Assembly (NCBI GenBank): GCA_024653905.1
Contig: JANLGZ010000101.1
Coordinates: 1 to 14,255 of the forward strand
DNA: 14,255 bases
Direction of reading: 5' to 3'
From: an archaeon
GTDB lineage: Archaea > Iainarchaeota > Iainarchaeia > Iainarchaeales > Iainarchaeaceae
Shown: positions 6,545 to 13,562 of the stretch, piece after piece
Layout: each line of letters opens with the position of its first letter
Position numbering within the stretch: the stretch's first letter is position 1
The notes under the pieces: model-generated
What the model saw: the letters and a program-made list of their open reading frames with translations, nothing else
The model's database searches: none
Told to the model about the DNA's origin: nothing
Made by a program: the position numbers and the translations under genes

Positions 6545-7108
6545 ATGAAAACCGAATTAAAGAGACAAATTATTCATATTCTGGTTGGAGCACTGTATGC
6601 ACTAATTGCTTATTTTCTCCCAAAAGAACAATTTTTCATCTTATTACTAGCTATTTTTGGCACAGGTTCATTCCTTTCATACATACAAATGAAAACCAAT
6701 TACTTTTTTTTTCTACAGAATTTGATTTCAACAGTTGAAAGAACAAGAGAAAAACACATCCCGGGAAGAGCAGCACTGAGTTTTACACTCGGAATACTGA
6801 TTTCAAGCATAGTTTTTTACCAATTTGAAAAAATCATTTTGATTGGAGCAATAATAACACTTACTTTCGGAGATGGTTTTTCAGCAATAATAGGAAATTG
6901 GATTGGAAAACATAAAATATTTGGAAACAAAACCTTTGAAGGCACAATCGGAGGCATCATCGCAGCCACCATTGTTTTGACTTTTTTTTTCCCAATAGAA
7001 ATTGCCCTTCCAGCAGCCATTTTCGCAATGCTCGCAGAATACATTCCGATTAATGATAATTATGTTATTCCAATAGTTTCTGGTTTAGTTTTGGGTTTTT
7101 TGATTTAA
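6545..7108 (+). CDS. SEC59/DGK1-type CTP-dependent polyprenol or diacylglycerol kinase-like membrane protein
   Basis: Polytopic membrane protein of 187 residues with about six hydrophobic helices. The family signature is clear in the middle: LTFGDGFSAIIGNWIGKHKI (about 114-133), then NKTFEGTIGG (about 136-145). The GDG, GKHK and KT-EGT elements form the nucleotide site in the dolichol kinase/DGK1/phytol kinase family. An EKHIPGRAALS stretch (about 74-84) matches the upstream conserved block. Members use CTP to phosphorylate a lipid alcohol. In an archaeon the substrate is more likely a polyprenol, geranylgeraniol or an archaeal diether lipid than a bacterial-type diacylglycerol, but the sequence does not say which. 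It follows the CoA gene by 7 bases and seems to end the operon, with a T-rich stretch just after the stop. Confidence 0.8.
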   Translation: MKTELKRQIIHILVGALYALIAYFLPKEQFFILLLAIFGTGSFLSYIQMKTNYFFFLQNLISTVERTREKHIPGRAALSFTLGILISSIVFYQFEKIILIGAIITLTFGDGFSAIIGNWIGKHKIFGNKTFEGTIGGIIAATIVLTFFFPIEIALPAAIFAMLAEYIPINDNYVIPIVSGLVLGFLI

Positions 7109-7156
7109 ACACTCTTTTTTAAAACTTAACAAACCGAAGTATTAAACCATTAATTT

Positions 7157-7231
7157 GGGCCGGTAGCTCAGCTTGGATAGAGCACAACACTCCTAATGTT
7201 GGGGTCGTGAGTTCGAATCTCACCCGGCTCG
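7157..7231 (+). tRNA. tRNA-Arg (anticodon CCT)
   Basis: A complete cloverleaf: acceptor GGGCCGG with CCGGCTC (one G-T), T8, D arm GCTC-AGCTTGGATA-GAGC with A14 and GG, anticodon stem CAACA/TGTTG with loop CTCCTAA giving CCT (AGG codons), variable loop GGGTC and T arm GTGAG-TTCGAAT-CTCAC. The discriminator is G and no CCA is encoded. It has the ordinary T8/A14 core, unlike tRNA-Thr in this window. A TTTTAAAA at 7117-7124 upstream may be its box A. Confidence 0.95.
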
Positions 7232-7312
7232 CTCCCCTAATTTTCAATTACTACATAATGAAATTGTTATGTTGAATTTTCCAAAAAGAATTATTAATAA
7301 GTTAAGCGCTAT

Positions 7313-7320
7313 TACTTAAA
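7313..7320 (+). promoter_or_regulatory. possible TATA box for ftsZ
   Basis: TACTTAAA would place transcription start near 7343 and give a leader of about 29 bases holding the GGGGTGA ribosome-binding site. Other AT-rich candidates (around 7288-7299) cannot be excluded. Confidence 0.4.
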
Positions 7321-7371
7321 GTACAAATTTTTTTCGTTTTAGAAAAAAGGGACAATGAAGGGGTGAAACTA

Positions 7372-8436
7372 ATGAAAGATTTAATTAGTTCAGCTATCCA
7401 GACTGAACAAAAAACAACATCAAGCAAAATAGAGGAATTTGATACTCCAAAAATAATGGTAATTGGATGTGGCGGAGCAGGGTGCAACGCAGTAAACCGA
7501 TTAAACAAAATGAGTATTAAAGGAGCTACTTTAGCAGCAATAAATACCGATAAACAACACCTAGCCATGATAGGTGATGAAATAACAAAGATATTGATTG
7601 GAAAATCTGTTACAAGAGGTTTAGGAGCAGGCGGTTATCCTGAAATAGGAGCCAAGGCAGCAGAAGTAAGCAAAAGTGATTTAGTTCAATTATTGGATGG
7701 AGTTGACATGCTTTTTGTTTCCGCAGGAATGGGCGGAGGAACAGGGACAGGTTCAGCCCCAATAGTGGCTCAAATTGCAAAAGACCAGGGTGCAATAGTT
7801 ATTGCAATTGTAACATACCCTTTCTCACTTGAAAGATCAAGATTGATAAGCGCAGAAGCGGGTTTAAAAAAATTAAGCGAAAACTCAGACACAGTAGTTG
7901 TAATTGACAACAACAGATTAGTTCAATTAGTTCCTAATTTACCAATTCAGGATGCATTTAAGGTTGCTGATGAGGTTATTGCAAGAACAGTTCGCGGAAT
8001 TACCGAAACAATAACTCAACCATCACTAATCAACCTTGATTTTGCAGACATTAGAAGCATAATGACCAATCACGGTTTATCATTGATTGCTGTTGGTGAA
8101 GCAAAATCAGTGAACAAAGTTAAAGATGCAGTAAAAGACACATTAAACAACACTCTTCTTGATGTAGATATCGCAGGTGCTTCAGGAGTATTAATTCATA
8201 TTACAGGCGGACCTGAATTAACTCTCGGAGAAGCAAATGAAATAGGAGAATTATTAACCCAGGAAATTGATGCTAAAGCACAAGTCATCTGGGGAGCAAG
8301 AGTTGATAACTCAATGGGAGATAAAATAGAAATAATCGCAATCTTCACAGGAGTAAACAGCCCTTACTTAATCGGAAAAGAACCAAAAAAACAAATGATA
8401 AAAAATAAAGATTTTGATATGAAAGAATTATGGTGA
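7372..8436 (+). CDS. ftsZ: cell division protein FtsZ
   Basis: Tubulin-like GTPase that forms the division ring in the cytoplasm under the membrane. From the ATG at 7372 it is 354 residues. The N-terminal Rossmann motif is IGCGGAGCNAVNRL (about 31-44), the tubulin signature GGGTGTG is at 121-127, the R-rich loop TYPFSLERSRL follows, and the synergy T7 loop is NLDFADIRSIM (about 221-231), which carries the catalytic Asp. The C-terminal beta domain is complete; the tail after it is short (KNKDFDMKELW). I prefer ATG 7372 to the in-frame GTG 7363, because GGTGA directly upstream is a good Shine-Dalgarno at a spacing of about 6 bases and the GTG lies inside it. The gene is alone between tRNA-Arg and a terminator-like hairpin that includes its stop codon. 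Confidence 0.97.
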   Translation: MKDLISSAIQTEQKTTSSKIEEFDTPKIMVIGCGGAGCNAVNRLNKMSIKGATLAAINTDKQHLAMIGDEITKILIGKSVTRGLGAGGYPEIGAKAAEVSKSDLVQLLDGVDMLFVSAGMGGGTGTGSAPIVAQIAKDQGAIVIAIVTYPFSLERSRLISAEAGLKKLSENSDTVVVIDNNRLVQLVPNLPIQDAFKVADEVIARTVRGITETITQPSLINLDFADIRSIMTNHGLSLIAVGEAKSVNKVKDAVKDTLNNTLLDVDIAGASGVLIHITGGPELTLGEANEIGELLTQEIDAKAQVIWGARVDNSMGDKIEIIAIFTGVNSPYLIGKEPKKQMIKNKDFDMKELW

Positions 8437-8451
8437 ACGCACAAGCGTTCA
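8434..8451 (+). terminator. hairpin with T tract at the ftsZ stop
   Basis: TGAACGC-ACAA-GCGTTCA, a perfect 7-pair stem with a 4-base loop that includes the ftsZ stop codon, followed by T-rich DNA (TCTTTTCTAATTTTTT). It separates ftsZ from the convergent 51-residue gene and could end transcription or protect the 3' end. Confidence 0.6.
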
Positions 8452-8465
8452 TCTTTTCTAATTTT

Positions 8466-8621
8466 TTACCTTAAAATAAGGAATATTGCCCCAATCAAAA
8501 AAAACACTATTGTTAAAAAAGGATTAAGAAAATCTAATGGCACTGGAAGGTCCGTTATTAACCTGCCTAAACCCATGCCAAAGAAAAGCAGGGCTACTGA
8601 AAATTTATCAAATGAGAACAT
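8466..8621 (-). CDS. small two-helix membrane protein, 51 residues
   Basis: No family recognised. ATG at 8621, stop TAA at 8466-8468. The protein has two hydrophobic stretches (about residues 8-23, VALLFFGMGLGRL, and 36-50, LTIVFFLIGAIFLIL) linked by a short TDLPVPLDFLNP turn, so it is probably a helical hairpin in the membrane. Support for a real gene is good for its size: the TATA-like TTTTATTAA on the minus strand lies 23-31 bases before the ATG, as in other leaderless genes here, and the reading frame fills the gap between ftsZ and the next promoter. It converges on ftsZ, ending 15 bases from the terminator hairpin. No operon partner. A link with cell division is only suggested by position. 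Confidence 0.65.
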   Translation of the reverse strand: MFSFDKFSVALLFFGMGLGRLITDLPVPLDFLNPFLTIVFFLIGAIFLILR

Positions 8622-8643
8622 CAATATAATGTACCAAAACCGC

Positions 8644-8652
8644 TTAATAAAA
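8644..8652 (-). promoter_or_regulatory. TATA-like box for the 51-residue membrane protein
   Basis: Minus-strand TTTTATTAA sits 23-31 bases before the ATG at 8621. The ATG itself has no Shine-Dalgarno, which fits a leaderless transcript. Confidence 0.5.
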
Positions 8653-8699
8653 CTTACTTCGACATTCCCCCTAAAGGAAAACGTACCATTGACGAAAGC

Positions 8700-8707
8700 T
8701 TTTTATT
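8700..8707 (+). promoter_or_regulatory. TATA-like box for the XRE-family regulator
   Basis: TTTTTATT lies 24-31 bases before the ATG at 8731, and no Shine-Dalgarno is present. It is divergent from the promoter at 8644-8652, with about 50 bases between the two boxes, so one bound regulator could affect both. Confidence 0.5.
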
Positions 8708-8730
8708 GGGTTTAATCATTAAAAAATACA

Positions 8731-9432
8731 ATGGACCAATTATCAACAACCATAGCAGGAGAAATAGCTCTTTCAAAAGACCCTGGGAGTTCCATGAAAA
8801 AATGGAGAGAAATCTTCGGAGTTTCACAAACAGAACTAGCAGAGGTTCTTGGAGTTTCATCCTCAACAATCTCTGATTATGAAGGCGGAAGAAGAAAAAG
8901 CCCAGGTATTGGAGTTGTTGCAAGATTAGTTTATAGTTTGATTACTATTGATGAAAAGCGCGGAGCAAAAGTGAAAAAACAATTAGAACAAAACTTTTCT
9001 CCAAAAACTGATGTATTTGATATTGCAGAATTCTCAAAAGCAATCAACGGAAAAAAATTCCAGGAATTAATCGGAGCTGAATGCGTTGCAAACCCAGGAA
9101 AATTAAAAGATTCTCAGGTTTATGGTTACACTTTAATTGATTCATTAAAAGTAATTCTTGATGTACCTGTACAGGATTATATGAAAATGTACGGCAAAAC
9201 TCCTGAAAGAGCATTGATTTTCCTGCAAGTCGGTTCAGGAAGAAGCCCGATGATTGCAGTTAAAATCGGGAGATTTTCAACAGATATGAAACCAACCATA
9301 GTTGTTCTTCATGGAATTGATAAAGTTGATCCTATTGCACAAAAAATTGCAGAAGCAGAAAAAATACCTTTACTTATAACCACAAAAAGCGTGGATGAAA
9401 TAAAAAAAACACTAAGTGAATTTGAATCTTAA
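8731..9432 (+). CDS. archaeal HTH transcriptional regulator (COG1709-like)
   Basis: Predicted DNA-binding regulator of 233 residues. An XRE/HTH_3 domain covers about residues 22-60: WREIFGVSQTELAEVLGVSSSTISDYEGGRR is the typical helix-turn-helix run, with the recognition helix at SSSTISDYE. The C-terminal domain (about 85-233) is the conserved archaeal part of COG1709, with RALIFLQVGSGRSPMIAVKI, PTIVVLHGIDKVDPIA and IPLLITT. Its ligand is not known to me. The ATG is supported by a TATA-like box 24-31 bases upstream. The stop overlaps that of nmd3 on the other strand by 4 bases. Single-gene unit; divergent small membrane gene upstream. Target genes cannot be read from the sequence. Confidence 0.85.
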   Translation: MDQLSTTIAGEIALSKDPGSSMKKWREIFGVSQTELAEVLGVSSSTISDYEGGRRKSPGIGVVARLVYSLITIDEKRGAKVKKQLEQNFSPKTDVFDIAEFSKAINGKKFQELIGAECVANPGKLKDSQVYGYTLIDSLKVILDVPVQDYMKMYGKTPERALIFLQVGSGRSPMIAVKIGRFSTDMKPTIVVLHGIDKVDPIAQKIAEAEKIPLLITTKSVDEIKKTLSEFES

Positions 9433-10139
9433 CTAGGAAACCTTATACAATAAGTGTGCCTGTAATTTGTTTTACCATGCTTGTCTTCTCCAAGCAATTT
9501 ATTTGAATAAATTATTTTTGTATTATATTTTCTCGCAAGTTTTGTCGCCACAATTTTAGCGGCTTTATTAGAACCAACAAAAATATCCTGCCCCCCAACC
9601 TGATTTTTAATATCAACAGCCGCAGACAACTCAATTTTCTTCTTATGCTCTTTTAAAAAAGCCAAAACTTCCTCAACCTTTTCCTGTTCGATTTTTTTAT
9701 TAGTTTTTTCCAAAAACCTAACCTGAATAATTGCTTCATGATAATTGGAGCTTAATTTCATTGAAGCATCAGAAAGAGTCCTACGAAAACTTAATTCAAT
9801 ATCCTCAACCAAACCAAGTTTAACATTATCAACCAAAGCATCCAAAGAAACCCTTGCAATAACAGAGTCTTCTCTTAGAATCTGCACTTTAAGATTATCA
9901 AAATCTATTTTCTGTTTTATGAGTTTTTTTACTTTATCCTCAATAAACTTTTCCAAAACAGCATCAGATTCATCAATCCATGCAGCACCAAGCCTTAATC
10001 TCCCTGTTCTTTTATCAACATCAATAATAATCTTTTTTGGCAAATCAATTAACTTGTTCTTTTCCAAAAAACATTTTTTACAGAGGCTATTTATGAGCTG
10101 ATTTGTTTCTTTCCCGCACTTTACACAAAATCGTTTCAT
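9429..10139 (-). CDS. nmd3: NMD3-family ribosome assembly protein
   Basis: Archaeal relative of eukaryotic NMD3, the 60S export adaptor. In archaea it is thought to act in maturation or quality control of the large subunit. The N-terminus has a four-cysteine zinc site, CVKC at 5-8 and CKKC at 20-23. The rest is the NMD3 alpha/beta body, including GSNKAAKIVATKLARKY near the C-terminus and the ending RHTYCIRFP. Length 236 fits archaeal members, which lack the nuclear transport signals of the eukaryotic protein. The ATG overlaps the stop of the upstream membrane-protein gene as ATGA, so translation is coupled. It is the last gene of the aCPSF2 operon and converges on the HTH regulator with a 4-base overlap. 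Confidence 0.88.
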   Translation of the reverse strand: MKRFCVKCGKETNQLINSLCKKCFLEKNKLIDLPKKIIIDVDKRTGRLRLGAAWIDESDAVLEKFIEDKVKKLIKQKIDFDNLKVQILREDSVIARVSLDALVDNVKLGLVEDIELSFRRTLSDASMKLSSNYHEAIIQVRFLEKTNKKIEQEKVEEVLAFLKEHKKKIELSAAVDIKNQVGGQDIFVGSNKAAKIVATKLARKYNTKIIYSNKLLGEDKHGKTNYRHTYCIRFPS

Positions 10140-10915
10140 TTTACCACCTTATAATGCAGATAAAAAACAGGATTCAGAACAAATAAATAACTGTACACAT
10201 AAGCCGTGAGAACCCTAACTATAATGAACGCAATCCAGAAAAGCGAAATATCCGCATCAACCGGAAGGAATTCTATTGAAAACGCAATTGCAACTGAAAG
10301 CAAAGAAAGCAAAGAACTCAAAAGAGTTGCTTTCCCGACCGCTTCTTTATTTTTCAACGAAAAATCAATTGATTTTTTCAACGAATCCTTAATCGAAATT
10401 TTTCCTTTCCCATATGCCAATAAAGGATATAAAATGTAAAAAAGAAAAACAAAACCCAAAAGAAGTATTACATAAACCCCTGAAAAGAAAACAGCATAAA
10501 CATCATCGGAAACTATAAGAAAACTTAATGGAAGCGACACAATGAATGTTAAAACAAGAAAACCGAACTCGACCGCGATTATTGAAGGAAAAATAACCCC
10601 TGCTTTTTTTACCGTACTTTCAAAAGCTTTTGAAAGATCAAGCTTTTTCTTATCCTTTACTTGCTCAACCATAAAAGGATACATTGCCCCGACAAAAATA
10701 TCCGCAAGACTCACAATAATTGTTGCACCAAACAGAATAATTGCAGTAACCAATAACTCAGTTGTTGGTTCTGCCAAAACCTGAATAGCAAGATCAGCAA
10801 CAAGCAGAATAAGAACACTGTTGAGAAGTGCAATAATTAATTTTGGCAAAATGAATTTTGGCTCTTTTAGAAAAATATTATAAGAATCCCTCAAAGTACC
10901 TGAAAACTTTGACAT
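10136..10915 (-). CDS. polytopic membrane protein, unknown function
   Basis: A 259-residue integral membrane protein with about six predicted helices: near residues 25-48, 58-80, 110-140, 143-167, 197-217 and 227-250. A cytoplasmic-looking loop (DKKKLDLSKAFESTVKK) and a second charged loop (GKGKISIKDSLKKSIDF) separate helix pairs in a repeated pattern. This layout resembles the DUF4013/glycerophosphodiesterase-membrane-domain-like archaeal proteins, but I do not see a decisive motif. Two starts are possible: the ATG at 10915, which I take, and a GTG at 10924 that shares one base with the upstream aCPSF2 stop (TAGTGA). Its stop overlaps the nmd3 ATG. Being wedged between an RNase and a ribosome factor suggests co-regulation more than shared function. 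Confidence 0.75.
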   Translation of the reverse strand: MSKFSGTLRDSYNIFLKEPKFILPKLIIALLNSVLILLVADLAIQVLAEPTTELLVTAIILFGATIIVSLADIFVGAMYPFMVEQVKDKKKLDLSKAFESTVKKAGVIFPSIIAVEFGFLVLTFIVSLPLSFLIVSDDVYAVFFSGVYVILLLGFVFLFYILYPLLAYGKGKISIKDSLKKSIDFSLKNKEAVGKATLLSSLLSLLSVAIAFSIEFLPVDADISLFWIAFIIVRVLTAYVYSYLFVLNPVFYLHYKVVK

Positions 10916-10923
10916 AAAAATCA

Positions 10924-12189
10924 CTAAAGCTCGATTTCTTTCCCCATTTCAGGAATAACGGGTTCAAAACCCTCTGCCTTAATACTTGCGGCAAACTTTT
11001 TGGTAACTTCTTTATCCCCGTGCACACAAATAACTTTCTCAGGATTAAGTTGTTTTATTGCACGAAATAATTCCTCTTTTCCTGCATGTGCACTGAAATC
11101 ATAATGCTGAACCTCAGCTTTAACTTTAACATTCAAACCATCAATATTTATTTTTCCAGTATTCAATAAAATTCTTCCCGGAGTTTCGTCTACTTGGTAA
11201 CCTGTAAGCATTATTCTTGAAGCAGGATCATTATAAATTTCAGGCAAGTAAGCATAAACAGAACCGCCCTGCATCATTCCTGAGGTGCAAAGAATTATTG
11301 AAGGCTGTTTCAAAGCAGCTTTTCTCATTTTAAAATTCTTAACCCAATTAATCTTGTCTAATGCTTTTTTCAAAAATTTAGGATTCTTTAAATAACTTGG
11401 ATTGTCTAAATAAACTCTCGCAACCCTCTGACCCATTCCATCAAAATAAATCGGAGCCTCAATTCTGTACTCGCTCAAAACATCAATTAATTCCTGACTT
11501 CTTCCAACAGCAAAAGCAGGAATCAAAGCATGACCACCCCTATCAATTGTATCCTGAACAGTTTCTGCAAATTTCTTTTCAGTTGCTTTTCTATCAGGAT
11601 GATTACTATCACCATAAGTACTTTCAGTAATAAAATAATCACATTCTTTTATTTTTTCAAACGCAGCAGGATTATGAAGCCTTGTTTCAGTATACCTAAA
11701 ATCCCCGGAATAAACAAGAGTTTTGTTTCTTAATTTTAATTCAGTTATTGCAGAACCAGCAATGTGACCCGCATCATAAAAAGTCATAGAAGTATTATCG
11801 GTTATATCCATTGGCTTATTGTAACCAACTGGAAAAGTGAATTTTTCAGTTTTTGTTATTTCTTCTTTTGAAAAATTAGCATCCATACCCTCCAAACCTG
11901 CAATTTTAAGAGTATCAAACCACAAAATTCTCGCAATATCTAATGTTGGCGGAGTCATGTAAGCAAGACAATTTGTTTCCTGAAACAAATGAGGAACGTT
12001 TCCAGTATGATCAAGATGAGCATGAGAAATTATTGCAGCATTCAAATTTGTTTTTATGGGCAAAGGATATTCCATGCCCCCAGGAGTTAATTTAACCCCA
12101 TAATCAAGCAGAATTTTGTCACCATCATCCACCAAAAAGGCACTTCTACCAACTTCCTGAGCCGCACCTTTAAATGTTAATCTAACCAT
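10924..12189 (-). CDS. beta-CASP metallo-beta-lactamase ribonuclease, aCPSF2 type
   Basis: RNA endo/exonuclease of the CPSF73 group. At 421 residues it has no N-terminal KH domains, which points to aCPSF2 rather than the termination factor aCPSF1. The metal site is intact: HAHLDH (56-61), DAGH (139-142), GDF (162-164, Asp) and the C-terminal His in HYDFSAHAGKEEL. The beta-CASP domain has motif A TESTYGD (about 188-194), a LIPAFAVGRSQE stretch, motif B around CTSGMM (about 304-309) and motif C in CVHGD (about 398-402). It acts in RNA turnover or 3'/5' processing. It leads an operon with a membrane protein and nmd3. A TATTTAAA box lies 30-37 bases before the ATG, giving a very short leader. Confidence 0.92.
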   Translation of the reverse strand: MVRLTFKGAAQEVGRSAFLVDDGDKILLDYGVKLTPGGMEYPLPIKTNLNAAIISHAHLDHTGNVPHLFQETNCLAYMTPPTLDIARILWFDTLKIAGLEGMDANFSKEEITKTEKFTFPVGYNKPMDITDNTSMTFYDAGHIAGSAITELKLRNKTLVYSGDFRYTETRLHNPAAFEKIKECDYFITESTYGDSNHPDRKATEKKFAETVQDTIDRGGHALIPAFAVGRSQELIDVLSEYRIEAPIYFDGMGQRVARVYLDNPSYLKNPKFLKKALDKINWVKNFKMRKAALKQPSIILCTSGMMQGGSVYAYLPEIYNDPASRIMLTGYQVDETPGRILLNTGKINIDGLNVKVKAEVQHYDFSAHAGKEELFRAIKQLNPEKVICVHGDKEVTKKFAASIKAEGFEPVIPEMGKEIEL

Positions 12190-12218
12190 CAGAACCTAAA
12201 AGAATGATTGACAACATG

Positions 12219-12226
12219 TTTAAATA
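12219..12226 (-). promoter_or_regulatory. TATA box for the aCPSF2 operon
   Basis: Minus-strand TATTTAAA lies 30-37 bases before the ATG at 12189, so transcription would begin a few bases before the start codon. The box sits in the short gap after hicA. Confidence 0.5.
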
Positions 12227-12236
12227 GCTATTTTGA

Positions 12237-12443
12237 TTACTGCAAATCAGAAGAATGCAAACCAGTAGCATTCATTATTTCTTTAAGCGTACCTTTTGCA
12301 ATTACTCTGTGATTTGGAACAGTAACAGAAATTTTTACAAGGTGTCTCAAATGAACATGATTTCCTTTCTGAGAACGAATATAATACCATTTCTTAACAA
12401 GCACACTAATAATTTTTTTGCCTGAAACAACAGGCAGTTTCAT
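12237..12443 (-). CDS. hicA: HicA-family mRNA interferase toxin
   Basis: 68-residue protein of the YcfA/HicA family with a small double-stranded-RNA-binding-like fold. The layout matches: VSGKKIISVLVKKWYYIRSQKGNHVHLRH (about 6-34) holds the N-terminal helix and the beta hairpin with the catalytic His of the GxH motif (here GNH; GSH and GDH are common), followed by VTVPNH and KGTLKEIMNATGL, the family's C-terminal helix block. HicA cleaves mRNA during stress and is held inactive by HicB. It overlaps hicB by 4 bases and comes second, the hicB-hicA order. The full length and kept His suggest it could be active. Confidence 0.9.
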   Translation of the reverse strand: MKLPVVSGKKIISVLVKKWYYIRSQKGNHVHLRHLVKISVTVPNHRVIAKGTLKEIMNATGLHSSDLQ

Positions 12444-12652
12444 ATCCTAACAGCAACCACGTCTGATTCTTTTCCGCTTCTAAGAGGAATTCCATCAGCA
12501 GCTAATGACTCTAAATGCAGTTCAATAGCCTCCTTAATGTTTTTCATAGCAGTCTTTTTCGTCCTGCCCTGACTAATACAACCAGGAAGCGAAGGCACTG
12601 TCACAGTATAATAACCATCCGAACCTTTTTCCAAAACAATTTTCCAATCCAT
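12440..12652 (-). CDS. hicB: HicB-family antitoxin
   Basis: A 70-residue antitoxin of the HicB/UPF0150 fold. Conserved pattern: DGYYTVTVPSLPGCISQGRTKKTAMKNIKEAIELHLE, with the aromatic-rich strand, the LPGC turn and the amphipathic helix that contacts HicA. It lacks the extra C-terminal helix-turn-helix or ribbon-helix-helix seen in longer HicB proteins, so it may not repress DNA by itself. I choose the ATG at 12652 over the in-frame GTG at 12661. A TTTTATATT box at 12684-12692 would start transcription around 12660. hicA follows with a 4-base overlap. Confidence 0.9.
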   Translation of the reverse strand: MDWKIVLEKGSDGYYTVTVPSLPGCISQGRTKKTAMKNIKEAIELHLESLAADGIPLRSGKESDVVAVRI

Positions 12653-12683
12653 AAAAACCACTTAATATTATTCTGGAAAGCGG

Positions 12684-12692
12684 AATATAAAA
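12684..12692 (-). promoter_or_regulatory. TATA box for hicBA
   Basis: Minus-strand TTTTATATT, 32-40 bases before the hicB ATG. It lies about 34 bases from the divergent box at 12726, so the two promoters share one control region. Confidence 0.5.
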
Positions 12693-12725
12693 ACATATCC
12701 TGCAAAGACACCTAAATACTGCATG

Positions 12726-12734
12726 TTTAAATAT
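12726..12734 (+). promoter_or_regulatory. TATA box that fixes the start of the ATP-grasp gene
   Basis: TTTAAATAT lies 22-30 bases before the ATG at 12756. An upstream in-frame ATG at 12723 lies before this box and so would not be on the transcript; it is rejected as the start. Confidence 0.55.
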
Positions 12735-12755
12735 CTCTTTTGCCTTTTTCTTTTC

Positions 12756-13382
12756 ATGAAAACTCTTTCACTTACAGAATCAATAAAACTCGTGAAAAAA
12801 CACGGAATAAATTTTGCACCTTACAAAATAGTCACAAAATCAGAAGAACTGAAAAACGCCTGCGAAGAAATCGGTTATCCTTTAGCAATGAAAGTGGTTT
12901 CTGCAAAAATCTCGCATAAAACAGAAGCCGGAGGAGTAACAATCAACATTGATTCTTTTTCTGCCGCATTAAAGTTTTTTTTCGAAATGAAAAAACTCAA
13001 AGGATTCGAAGCAGTAATAGTTCAAAAAATGCTCCACGGAAAAGAAATCATTATCGGGGGCAAAAAAGACATCCAGTTCGGACCAACAGTATTAGTTGGT
13101 TTGGGCGGAATTTATGTTGAGGTATTTAAGGATTTTAATATTGGGATTTGTCCAGTGAACAAATCAACCGCAAAAGAAATGGTCGAAAACCTCAAAGCAT
13201 ACCCAATCCTAAAAGGAATTCGCGGAAAAAAAGGAATTAACCTCCCTGAACTCTATGAAACAATAACAAAAGTATCCAAACTAATGATAAAAGAAAAAGA
13301 AATTTTAGAACTTGATTTAAATCCATTAATTGCGACTTCAAAAGGAATATTCGCAATAGACGCACGAGTGATTGTTGATTAA
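12756..13382 (+). CDS. acetate/acyl-CoA synthetase (ADP-forming), beta subunit, ATP-grasp
   Basis: ATP-grasp subunit of the ADP-forming acetyl-CoA synthetase, which turns acyl-CoA plus ADP and phosphate into acid plus ATP. In archaeal fermenters it conserves energy by substrate-level phosphorylation. Typical blocks: a GYPLAMKVVSAKISHKTEAG run (about 44-63) with GVTINI after it, VQKMLHGKEIIIGGKKDIQFG, PTVLVGLGGIYVEVFKD and LELDLNPLIA near the end. At 208 residues from ATG 12756 it is a little short of the usual 220-240. The catalytic His carried by the alpha subunit must come from another gene; no alpha gene is in the window. The start is set by a TATA box 22-30 bases upstream. Confidence 0.9.
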   Translation: MKTLSLTESIKLVKKHGINFAPYKIVTKSEELKNACEEIGYPLAMKVVSAKISHKTEAGGVTINIDSFSAALKFFFEMKKLKGFEAVIVQKMLHGKEIIIGGKKDIQFGPTVLVGLGGIYVEVFKDFNIGICPVNKSTAKEMVENLKAYPILKGIRGKKGINLPELYETITKVSKLMIKEKEILELDLNPLIATSKGIFAIDARVIVD

Positions 13383-13562
13383 ATGGGAGGAAGAATAAAA
13401 AGAATTATTGGACCTTTTGGAGAACAACACTCTTTAAGAGTAGGGTCCCCATCCAGTAGAGTAAAACCAGTCACAAAACCACATCCTCCTAACTTTCCTG
13501 AGCAATACAAACAACCAAAACCCCAAGTTCCTCACAAACCTCCAAAAAAAAACACCCCCTAG
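13383..13562 (+). CDS. small basic proline-rich ORF, possibly frameshifted at an A9 run
   Basis: ATG at 13383 directly after the stop of the ATP-grasp gene; 59 residues to a TAG at 13560-13562. No family recognised. The N-terminus is MGGRIKRIIGPFGEQHS and the rest is rich in Pro, Lys, His and Gln (PHPPNFPEQYKQPKPQVPHK), so disordered. A run of nine A at 13544-13552 stands just before the stop. With eight A the frame would continue as PPRKKGPLGKDEGKKLDIDA and end at a TAA at 13615-13617, giving about 77 residues with an acidic end. The natural look of that extension suggests either a sequencing/assembly slip, programmed slippage or a recent frameshift. Coding status is moderate. Confidence 0.5.
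   Translation: MGGRIKRIIGPFGEQHSLRVGSPSSRVKPVTKPHPPNFPEQYKQPKPQVPHKPPKKNTP

Noticed and set aside
7363..7371. GTG start for ftsZ
   Set aside because: The GTG is part of the GGGGTGA ribosome-binding site of the ATG at 7372.
12723..12755. Upstream ATG for the ATP-grasp gene
   Set aside because: The TATA box TTTAAATAT lies 3-11 bases downstream of it, so it would not be on the transcript, and the added residues are hydrophobic and not part of the family.
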